Positions 45,745 through 53,274 of a DNA stretch of 64,000 bases are shown one piece after another. Where the stretch lies: NCBI GenBank assembly GCA_910585805.1, contig CAJUFB010000012.1:1-64000 (forward strand). The letters are read 5' to 3'. Position numbers and translations under genes: made by a program. The stretch's first letter is position 1; every line of letters begins with the position of its first letter. Under the pieces are notes generated by a model, which had not been told where the DNA came from, made no database searches, and saw only the letters and a list, made by a program, of their open reading frames with translations. This stretch comes from an uncultured Acetatifactor sp. Its GTDB lineage: Bacteria; Bacillota; Clostridia; Lachnospirales; Lachnospiraceae.

Positions 45745-47271
45745 ATGTCACAAATTAATGTTACCAACCTGACCTTCTGCTACGAAGGCAGCTTCGACAA
45801 TATCTTTGAAAATGTATCATTCTCCATTGACACCAGCTGGAAGCTGGGCTTCATCGGCAGGAACGGCAGGGGAAAGACCACCTTCCTGAACCTGCTGCTT
45901 GGAAAATACGACTATGAGGGCACCATCAGCACCTCCACCGTATTTGACTACTTTCCATACCGAATTACAACGCCCCGGCGGCAGTCACCGGCAGCCTCTT
46001 TTCTGGAGGAGCTGAAACCCGGCTGCGAAGCCTGGCAGGTCATCTGCGAGCTGGACCAGCTGCAGGAAAACGCGGAAATTCTCTACAGGCCCTTTGCGAC
46101 CTTAAGCCCGGGAGAACAGACCAAAATCATGCTGGCCGTCCTGTTTTCCGGTGAAAATGATTTCCTGCTCATCGACGAACCCACAAACCACCTGGACCAG
46201 GATTCCAGGGAAAACGTGAAACAATATCTGGCCTCCAAGAACGGCTTCCTCCTGGTCTCCCACGACCGGGACCTTCTGGACGCCTGCATTGACCACGTCC
46301 TGGTCCTGAACCGGCAGAGCATCGAAGTCCAGAGCGGAAACTTTTCCTCCTGGTGGGAGAATAAAAAGCGCCGTGACCAGTTCGAGCAGGCCGAAAACGA
46401 AAAACATCTGAAAGAAATCGGGAGGCTGAAGCAGGCTGCCGCACAGGTGAACCAGTGGGCCGTCAAAAGCGAAAACAGCAAAATCGGCTATGACCCCACG
46501 GCAGAGCATGACCGGGGCAAAGGCACCCGCCCCTATATCGGCGCCAAGACCAAGAAAATGCAGAGCCGGGTAAAACAGATGCAGAACAGAATCAGTCGTG
46601 AAATCGAGGAAAAGGAAGGACTGCTCTCCGACCTGGAACGGCCCGTGGACCTGAAGCTTATGCCCCTGGAACACTATAAGCAGACTCTTGTGAACATCCG
46701 CGACTACACCCTTCAATACAGGGACGCGGAAAATCCCTTATTCACGGACCTGACCTTCTCCGTTGAAAAAGGCGATCGAATTGCCCTGCACGGAAAAAAC
46801 GGCTGCGGGAAATCCACTTTACTGAAAATGCTGCTGCAAAAAGCGAGACTTTCCGATGCCTCCATGCCCGTAACGGAAAGCGGCACCTTCGAAACCGCTT
46901 CCAACCTGATCATTTCCTACGTCAATCAGGATACCTCCCACCTCGCGGGCGGACTTTCCGGCTTCTGCGAGACACATGGACTGGAAGAAAGCCTGTTTTT
47001 CGCCATTCTGCGGCAGCTTGACCTGGAGCGGGTTCAATTTTCCAAAAATATGGAGGATTACTCGGAAGGCCAGAAAAAGAAAGTGCTGCTGGCCGCGAGC
47101 CTGTTGACGCCTGCCCATATATATCTGTGGGATGAACCGTTGAACTACATTGATGTCTTCTCACGGATACAGCTTGAAAAACTGCTGCTGGAATATCGCC
47201 CCACCATGCTGTTCGTGGAGCACGACACCAGATTCCGGGAGCAGATTGCAACCAAAACCGTTGAATTGTAA
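45745..47271 (+). CDS. ABC-F ribosomal protection protein (Lsa-like)
   Basis: A 508-residue ATPase with two nucleotide-binding domains and no membrane part. NBD1: Walker A GRNGRGKTT (38-46), signature LSPGEQTK, Walker B LLIDEPTNHLD. NBD2: GKNGCGKST, SEGQKKKV, IYLWDEPLNYID. The basic linker between them (~200-310; KTKKMQSRVKQMQNRISREI) forms the ribosome-probing domain. The closest family appearance is Lsa-type proteins, which dislodge lincosamides, streptogramin A and pleuromutilins from the ribosome. The drug range is inference. GAGG lies 10 bases before ATG. It sits behind a regulatory leader and 19 bases before a P-loop gene. Confidence 0.88.
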   Translation: MSQINVTNLTFCYEGSFDNIFENVSFSIDTSWKLGFIGRNGRGKTTFLNLLLGKYDYEGTISTSTVFDYFPYRITTPRRQSPAASFLEELKPGCEAWQVICELDQLQENAEILYRPFATLSPGEQTKIMLAVLFSGENDFLLIDEPTNHLDQDSRENVKQYLASKNGFLLVSHDRDLLDACIDHVLVLNRQSIEVQSGNFSSWWENKKRRDQFEQAENEKHLKEIGRLKQAAAQVNQWAVKSENSKIGYDPTAEHDRGKGTRPYIGAKTKKMQSRVKQMQNRISREIEEKEGLLSDLERPVDLKLMPLEHYKQTLVNIRDYTLQYRDAENPLFTDLTFSVEKGDRIALHGKNGCGKSTLLKMLLQKARLSDASMPVTESGTFETASNLIISYVNQDTSHLAGGLSGFCETHGLEESLFFAILRQLDLERVQFSKNMEDYSEGQKKKVLLAASLLTPAHIYLWDEPLNYIDVFSRIQLEKLLLEYRPTMLFVEHDTRFREQIATKTVEL

Positions 47272-47290
47272 ACGGCTCAAGGAGACAAAA

Positions 47291-48103
47291 ATGACAATTG
47301 CCTTAAAAGAAACACACAAAAATATATTTATAGAGGGAATTCAGGGCATGGGAAAATCCACGCTGCTGCAGGCCATCGCCCAAAGCTGCCCCGGCCTGCA
47401 CGTCTGCCGGGAAGGGGATTATTCCCCCCTGGAACTGGCCTGGTGCACCTGGATGACTGAGTCGGAATACAGCGGGGTGCTGGAACGATACGGCACCCTT
47501 CGAAAGGAAATTCAGGAAAACACCTTCCGGGAAGGCGACCATTACATCATCACTTATACCAGGCTCCTTACGGACATTCCCGGTTTTCATAAAGACCTGG
47601 AGCAATATGAGATTTACAACGGCAGAAAGCCCCCTGGAGAGATGGAAGAAATCATCCTCTCCAGATACCGACGGTTTTCCGGAACCGGATACCTGTCCGA
47701 GTGCGCCTTCCTGCAGAACATCACGGAAGATATGATTTTGTTCCACTGCCTGGAAGATGACGAGATTCTGGATTTCTACCGCCGTCTTTACGCCATGGTA
47801 CAAAAAGAACACTTTCTGTTGTTCTACTTATACGATGAGGCCATCGCGGAAAATATAAGGATTATCCGGAAAGAACGCGCTGACAGCCACGGGAACCAGC
47901 AATGGTATCCCCTGATGCTGCAGTACCTGATAAACTCCCCTTACGGAAAAGCCCATGGATATAAAGGATTTGACGATCTGATTTCCCACCTGAAGCACAG
48001 ACAGCAGCTGGAACTGCGCATTGTGAAAGAAATCACAGAAGAACGGGCTGTCATTCTCCCGGCGAAACAATGGCGTATGGAGGATGTGCTTGCGTGTCTT
48101 TGA
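47291..48103 (+). CDS. P-loop kinase-like protein co-transcribed with ABC-F
   Basis: A 270-residue protein with Walker A IEGIQGMGKSTLLQAIA near residue 20, in the manner of deoxynucleoside/thymidylate kinases and small-molecule phosphotransferases. Acidic helices and a lid-like segment follow (GYLSECAFLQNITEDMIL; RIIRKERADSHGNQQWYPL). ATG at 47,291 follows AAGGAG closely; the frame extends upstream into the ABC-F gene. The 19-base gap suggests co-expression. The substrate is unknown; an antibiotic-modifying kinase is a possibility only from context. Confidence 0.7.
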   Translation: MTIALKETHKNIFIEGIQGMGKSTLLQAIAQSCPGLHVCREGDYSPLELAWCTWMTESEYSGVLERYGTLRKEIQENTFREGDHYIITYTRLLTDIPGFHKDLEQYEIYNGRKPPGEMEEIILSRYRRFSGTGYLSECAFLQNITEDMILFHCLEDDEILDFYRRLYAMVQKEHFLLFYLYDEAIAENIRIIRKERADSHGNQQWYPLMLQYLINSPYGKAHGYKGFDDLISHLKHRQQLELRIVKEITEERAVILPAKQWRMEDVLACL

Positions 48104-48304
48104 AGAATCGCAATTCGCATTTGCGTTTTTCAAGCAGTCAGCCATCTGAAAGAAGCCACGCTTGTTTGCACCGTTCCATTTGGTTTTCCCGCTTATCCTG
48201 CTTGTGTTTCTCATATCGCGCCTTTGCAAACTCCTTTGAACGGGCTTCCTTTGCTGCCTGATCTTCCTGCAGCACTGACAGATGATGAGGACTATAATAT
48301 GTTC

Positions 48305-48856
48305 TTACCCCCAGGAAATCCCCCGCCCGGTATTAGGCCGCACGGCACAGTATGTGGCATCTGCGATAAACAGCAGCAACAGCAGCAGGCACAGTGCAAT
48401 TCGCCACTTCCGGGCAATTTTCTGATAAAGCCTGTCATAAAGCGGCAAAAGCAGGCAGACCAGGGCCGTCCCGCCCAACCCGAAAACCAATGCCCCCGCC
48501 AGGCATATTCTGCCGTTCAGGTTCATAAAGTGCCCGCTGTAGTCCCACCAGCGGACACCCCAGAGCCGCTCCAGAAACCAGCTGGTAAAGTACTCCAGCA
48601 CGGAGCATACTCCCGCCGACAGTAAAAATACCAACAGCGGCTTCCTGCGGATTCTCCGGAACGCAAATACCAAAAGAATCCCTCCCACACCATAAATGGG
48701 AAGATAAGGCCCTCTGTACACGCCTCTGTTGATAAAGGCATGCTCCGTGCACAGAAATAAAAGCACTTCCCACATCCATCCTATAAAAGCCATGGAAAAA
48801 AACAGCAGGACATAATAGTCAAATTCGCGGGGCAATTTTCTACTCTTCATACTCAC
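48305..48856 (-). CDS. CmpB-type putative ABC transporter membrane protein (PF06541-like)
   Basis: A 183-residue protein with five or so transmembrane helices: YYVLLFFSMAFIGWMWEVLL, YLPIYGVGGILLVFAF, LLVFLLSAGVCSVLEYFTSW, and a closing WRIALCLLLLLLFIADATYC. The sequence FINRGVYRGPYLPIYGVGG is typical of the CmpB/putative ABC-transporter type IV family. The function is not established. It converges with the P-loop kinase gene. Confidence 0.75.
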   Translation of the reverse strand: MSMKSRKLPREFDYYVLLFFSMAFIGWMWEVLLFLCTEHAFINRGVYRGPYLPIYGVGGILLVFAFRRIRRKPLLVFLLSAGVCSVLEYFTSWFLERLWGVRWWDYSGHFMNLNGRICLAGALVFGLGGTALVCLLLPLYDRLYQKIARKWRIALCLLLLLLFIADATYCAVRPNTGRGISWG

Positions 48857-48922
48857 CAGTATGCCCCCTGGCGGAACAAAATATTGATGCGTTAAATCAG
48901 AAAAAGGAATTTGAAAAAGAAC

Positions 48923-48972
48923 GAATCCCCGAATCGTGAGGAGACACGGTTCGGGGATTCCTCTTTTCTTTT
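48923..48972. terminator. Strong bidirectional terminator
   Basis: GAATCCCCGAATCGTG and CACGGTTCGGGGATTC form a 16-bp stem with a six-base loop. T-rich tails occur on both strands (CTCTTTTCTTTT on plus, GTTCTTTTTC on minus). It would end the binding-protein operon on the minus strand. Confidence 0.85.
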
Positions 48973-49072
48973 ATGGCGGCAAATCACCCACCAGGTTATT
49001 TGCTGTCCTGTCATGCTTGTCTAACCGTTTGCCGATGATGCGGCAAGCCACACCTGCAGCGGCAACAGACAA

Positions 49073-49166
49073 ATGTTTCTGTTGATTTGCCAGGCAAATG
49101 TCTTTATTGATTTGCCAGGCAAGTGTCTTTATTGATTTGCCAGGCAAATGTTTTTATTGATTTGCC
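49073..49166. repeat. 25-bp tandem repeat growing from the 3' end of the binding-protein gene
   Basis: Units ATGTCTTTATTGATTTGCCA + GGCAA occur at 49,073, 49,098, 49,123 and (partial) 49,148. The last unit contains the stop codon and the codons for Ala-Asn-Gln of the solute-binding protein, so the array copies the gene's own end. Confidence 0.85.
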
Positions 49167-50836
49167 TTGTATTGCTCATTTACCTCAGCAATAATGGTGT
49201 CATAGCCGTTATCTCTGATGCGCTGAAGCTCTGCTTCGAAAGCCGCCTTGTCAATTGCGCCGCAGATATACTGTGTTCTTGCCGCAGTAGCTGCCTCGTC
49301 CAGGGCAGCGCCCTCACTGCTGTATGTGGAGGAGTTCACCAGGTAGGACAGAGCCGGATTCATCACTGCATAAGGAAGGGCTGCAGCATAAGCTTCGTTC
49401 TGTGCCTGATCATATTTGTCGATCTGAAGAGGAACTCTTGAATTGGCTTCCTCTGTGGTAGGCAGGAAAGGAAGCAGCTGGTTCAGTCCCAGGTAGTTCT
49501 GCGCCAGAACCTTGCCGTCTTCGGTATTGTCGGTATCCACCAGTTTGCCGTCCACCATGTCATAGTTGATGCCTTCCAGGCCGTACTGGGTCAGGATCAG
49601 CATCTCGGGATCGTTCAGCTTATCCAACAGGGTCAGAGCCGCTTCAATCTTCTCCGGGGTATCCAGAGTAGTAGCGGACAGAGTGAAATATCCTGCATAG
49701 CCTGCAGTTGCAAGAGTACGTCCGTTCACTGCTCCGTACAGGGTCATATGGGCAGATTCCTCCGGATTGACTACGGAAGGAGTAAATGTTGCGTCATCCT
49801 CAAAATACTTCCAGATGCGCTTTCCGGAATCCAGCACGTCGATAAATACGCCGTTTTCACCCTTCTTGCACCCGTCAGACCAGTTGTCGGTAGGTCTGGT
49901 GTGCCAGTCTGCAGGCATCAGGCCCTCGTCATACAGGCTCTTAATGTAATCAACAGCTTCCATGTACTCGGGCTGCATCCACACGGGAACCAGCTGTCCG
50001 TCAACCTCTGCCCAGCCGTTGCCGCAGCCGAACCAGGTCTGGATAATATCGAAAGGTCCTGTATGCTTGGTCATTTCCATACCGATGGTATCATCCACGC
50101 CGTTTCCGTCAGGGTCACCGTAAGTAAAAGCTTTCAGCATCTCCTTGACCGCTTCGGGCGTGTTGGGCTCGGTAAGGTTGTACTCATCCTTCAGCTTCTC
50201 GAACCAGTCGGTACGATAGCTTAAACCGTTACGCCCTACTACACGGGTTCTGGGAATGGCGATCAGCTTGCCGTCTACAGTCAGGTTAGCCGCCACTTCC
50301 TCGGACATACCGGACAGGTTGGGATACTTTGCGCTGTCCTTAACATACTCGGTCAGATCCACGAATGCTCCCTGCTTTGCCGCATCCACTACGTTAGCAG
50401 TGATTGTGCCGCCCCAAGTGATAATATTGGGCATGGTGCCGGGATTGGTCAGATACAGGGCGTTCTTGTCTGCCAGGGCATCATTTGCCACCCAGGTCAG
50501 CTCTACGTTTACATTCGTGTAATCCCTTACCTGATTCAGGATCTGCTCCGCGTACTCACCCACATTGTTGCTTCCGGCGTTTATGTCGATGACGCTGAAG
50601 CTGATGGTCTGACGCTCTCCGGATGCCTGCTCGCCGCCTGCTTCCCCGCTGCTCTCTTCTCCGCCTGCTTCTGCGCTGCTGCCCTCATCGGAGCTGCCCG
50701 CATCAGAACTGCCTGTCTCACTGGAATTTCCTGCGGAACTGCTTTCGCTGTCACCGTTGCCGCAGGCCGCAAGACCCAGGGTCATAACAGATGCCAGTGC
50801 AAGTGCCAAAACTTTGTTCAAACTTTTTCTTTTCAT
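49154..50836 (-). CDS. Extracellular solute-binding lipoprotein (carbohydrate ABC importer)
   Basis: A 560-residue lipoprotein: signal peptide, lipobox LGLAACGNG, a Ser/Gly/Glu-rich linker of ~45 residues, then a family 1 solute-binding domain (LplA-like; YRTDWFEKLKDEYNLTEPNT, TYGDPDGNGVDDTIGMEM, GCGNGWAEVDGQLVPVWM). ATG at 50,836 follows AAGGAGG. With the two permeases and the PL11 lyase, it probably captures unsaturated rhamnogalacturonan oligosaccharides. No ATPase gene is nearby; such importers usually share a general MsmX-type ATPase. Confidence 0.9.
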   Translation of the reverse strand: MKRKSLNKVLALALASVMTLGLAACGNGDSESSSAGNSSETGSSDAGSSDEGSSAEAGGEESSGEAGGEQASGERQTISFSVIDINAGSNNVGEYAEQILNQVRDYTNVNVELTWVANDALADKNALYLTNPGTMPNIITWGGTITANVVDAAKQGAFVDLTEYVKDSAKYPNLSGMSEEVAANLTVDGKLIAIPRTRVVGRNGLSYRTDWFEKLKDEYNLTEPNTPEAVKEMLKAFTYGDPDGNGVDDTIGMEMTKHTGPFDIIQTWFGCGNGWAEVDGQLVPVWMQPEYMEAVDYIKSLYDEGLMPADWHTRPTDNWSDGCKKGENGVFIDVLDSGKRIWKYFEDDATFTPSVVNPEESAHMTLYGAVNGRTLATAGYAGYFTLSATTLDTPEKIEAALTLLDKLNDPEMLILTQYGLEGINYDMVDGKLVDTDNTEDGKVLAQNYLGLNQLLPFLPTTEEANSRVPLQIDKYDQAQNEAYAAALPYAVMNPALSYLVNSSTYSSEGAALDEAATAARTQYICGAIDKAAFEAELQRIRDNGYDTIIAEVNEQYKANQ

Positions 50837-51002
50837 CTTTTCCTCCTTATAATGATGATTTATGATCACGGCGGACAGGTTTCACCCCGCCGCCGGAACC
50901 AGCTATATAATGTAATAACTTTTTACTGCCTTGCGCCTTGTAACGAAATTCTCCTCAACGGATAAGAGATGTACCGCCCTGCAAGGCGCACAGAACTTCT
51001 TC

Positions 51003-51914
51003 TTATCCTTTGACGGCTCCTACCATAACGCCTTTGGTAAAGTACTTCTGTACAAACGGATAGATGCAGAGGATGGGAACCGTAGCGATAACGGTACAGG
51101 CCATCTTCACCGCCTTGTCAGGGGGCGCTCCGCTGGCATCATAGAAATCCATCACCGCATCAGAGAAGGATGAGGACAGCAGTATGATAGAGCGCAGCTG
51201 AATCTGAATCGGGAACTTCTCCGCTGTCTGCAGGTAGATCATGGCATTAAAATAATCATTCCAGAATCCTACGCCGTAAAACAGGGAAATCGATGCAATT
51301 ACCGGCTTGGACAGCGGCAGCGCAACCCTTGTAAAAATCTGCAGGTCGTTGGCCCCGTCCATATAGGAAGCCTCGTCCAGTTCCACCGGCAGCCCCGTGA
51401 AAAATTTCTTGATGATAACCATATTAAACGGATTGATCAGGGCCGGCAGCACCAGCGCCCAGTATGTATCATACAGGCCATAGGCATTGATCACCATATA
51501 GGAAGGGATCATACCGCCGGAAAACAGCATGGTCACGATCACCAGGTTCATGATCCAGTTCCTGCCCCGGAAATGGCCTTTGGAAAGGGGATATGCGAAA
51601 CTCAGCGAAAACAGCATACACATCACCGTTCCCAGAATGGTCAGAACAATGGAGTTCCTCAAACCTCTCAAAATATTGGCGGTACGGATAGCATACTGAT
51701 ATGCATTCAGGGAAAACTCCGTAGGAATGATAAAAAATGCCTTCTCCGTCAGCTCCTTCTCCGTTGCGAAGGAACCTGCCACAACATAGAGGAAGGGCAG
51801 AACGGTACTCAACGCAATCAGTCCCAATGCAGCATAGATGATCACATCCACAATTCTGTCGCCGGTGCTCTTCTTCACCCTGGCGCCTTCTTTTACTACA
51901 TGCTCCTTAGCCAT
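51003..51914 (-). CDS. Carbohydrate ABC transporter permease (LplC/YtcP-like)
   Basis: A 303-residue permease with six helices. The EAA loop is present in ELDEASYMDGANDLQIFTRV (the coupling helix that contacts the ATPase). The C-terminus YPFVQKYFTKGVMVGAVKG is typical of LplC-type subunits. It lies 15 bases after the partner permease and upstream of the binding-protein gene. Confidence 0.92.
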   Translation of the reverse strand: MAKEHVVKEGARVKKSTGDRIVDVIIYAALGLIALSTVLPFLYVVAGSFATEKELTEKAFFIIPTEFSLNAYQYAIRTANILRGLRNSIVLTILGTVMCMLFSLSFAYPLSKGHFRGRNWIMNLVIVTMLFSGGMIPSYMVINAYGLYDTYWALVLPALINPFNMVIIKKFFTGLPVELDEASYMDGANDLQIFTRVALPLSKPVIASISLFYGVGFWNDYFNAMIYLQTAEKFPIQIQLRSIILLSSSFSDAVMDFYDASGAPPDKAVKMACTVIATVPILCIYPFVQKYFTKGVMVGAVKG

Positions 51915-51929
51915 TGTGCCTCCCCCTTT

Positions 51930-52901
51930 CTAATATATACCGCTCTCGCCGCAGGCCTTGGCCACACGGTCCGAGATCACTACCAGTATCATGCCGACTA
52001 CGGATTTAAACATACCTGCCGCCGCGGAGAAGGAATACTGCCCCTGACGGATACCTCTCATGTAGATATATGTATCAAACACCTCTGCCCTGGCCACATT
52101 CAGGTCGTTTCTCATCAGGAAGATCTGCTCATAGCCTGTGTTCAGAATGCCGCCTACTCTCAGAATGAACATCATCACGATGGTGCCCCGGATGGCAGGC
52201 AGGGTAATATGCCACATCAGTCTCCAGCGCCCTGCGCCGTCCACTCTGGCCGCCTCATACAGTTCCTGGTCCACACCTGCCAGAGCTGCCAGGAATACGA
52301 TGGTGCCGTATCCGGTCTCTCTCCAGATATCCTGCCCTACAATCAACCCCCAGAAAGTAGAGCTCTTGGAAAGCACATCCCATGTGCTGCCCGTGATATT
52401 CTTAATAATAATGTTGATGATACCGTCAGACACATTAAACAGCTGATATGTCAGACTGGCCACGATAACCCAGGATACGAAGTGGGGAATATAGACCAGT
52501 GTCTGAACTACCCTCTTATACCCGCTGTGCCGTACCTCATTTAAGAACAGGGATAAAATGATGGGTGCCGGGAAATACAGCACCAGCTGCAGCAGGCTGA
52601 TTCCCAATGTATTCATCAGCAGCTTGGAAAAATCATTGCCCGTGAAGAACTTCGTAAACTGATCGAATCCGCACCAGGGACTTCCCCACATGCCCTGAAA
52701 GGGACTGTACTCTTTAAAAGCGATTACCAGACCTCCCATTGGAACATACCGGAACAGAATGAAATACAATGCCCCCGGCAGCAAAAGGAAATACAGCCAC
52801 TTGTGCTGGATCATGTACTGAAGCGTACTCATCTTCTGCACCCGCATGGTCCGTCCGTCTTCAAGCGTGATGTACCCTTTCTTCATTTTTGTTTTTGCCA
52901 T
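51930..52901 (-). CDS. Carbohydrate ABC transporter permease (LplB-like)
   Basis: A 323-residue permease with six helices and the EAA motif ELYEAARVDGAGRWRLMWHI. It begins with a short cytosolic part (ITLEDGRTMRVQKMSTLQYM) and ends with the SDRVAKACGESGIY tail usual in LplB proteins. It is the first gene of the transporter operon and pairs with the adjacent LplC-like subunit. Confidence 0.92.
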   Translation of the reverse strand: MAKTKMKKGYITLEDGRTMRVQKMSTLQYMIQHKWLYFLLLPGALYFILFRYVPMGGLVIAFKEYSPFQGMWGSPWCGFDQFTKFFTGNDFSKLLMNTLGISLLQLVLYFPAPIILSLFLNEVRHSGYKRVVQTLVYIPHFVSWVIVASLTYQLFNVSDGIINIIIKNITGSTWDVLSKSSTFWGLIVGQDIWRETGYGTIVFLAALAGVDQELYEAARVDGAGRWRLMWHITLPAIRGTIVMMFILRVGGILNTGYEQIFLMRNDLNVARAEVFDTYIYMRGIRQGQYSFSAAAGMFKSVVGMILVVISDRVAKACGESGIY

Positions 52902-53098
52902 ACCAATCCACCTTTCTCAAAGAATATAAAGCATTCTTTTGATTTGTATTCGTTCCGCTTTCGGCATTTTGTCGATTTTCAATGTCGTTTGCGCTTCCCG
53001 ATAGTGCAATTTTATTACCAAAAACAGATTACGTCTATAATCACTTTCTTTTATTTCATTTCAGACCCCCATGTTTTGTTGCTTTTACCTATTTGTAA

Positions 53099-53157
53099 AC
53101 AAAAATAATCATTTTCTTTTCCGAAAATAAACAGAAAAAGAAAATGATTATTTTTGT
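53099..53157 (-). terminator. AT-rich terminator downstream of the AraC regulator
   Basis: AAAAATAATCATTTTCTTTT and AAAAGAAAATGATTATTTTT are perfect 20-bp complements with an intervening ~18-base loop. A/T runs on both sides make it bidirectional. It isolates the regulator from the transporter operon. Confidence 0.8.
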
Positions 53158-53274
53158 GTAAACTCTTATAAAATCTGCATTTCTTTCATTAAGGCCGGCT
53201 TGTCTTGTCTATGGCTGTTTTGTGCATATTGCCCAAAATACAGGATGAGCTTCTCCCTGACAGTATTTCCCTGC

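Noticed and set aside
45401..45751. 116-residue minus-strand ORF
   Set aside because: It lies within the ABC-F leader on the opposite strand and reads through the promoter and uORF.
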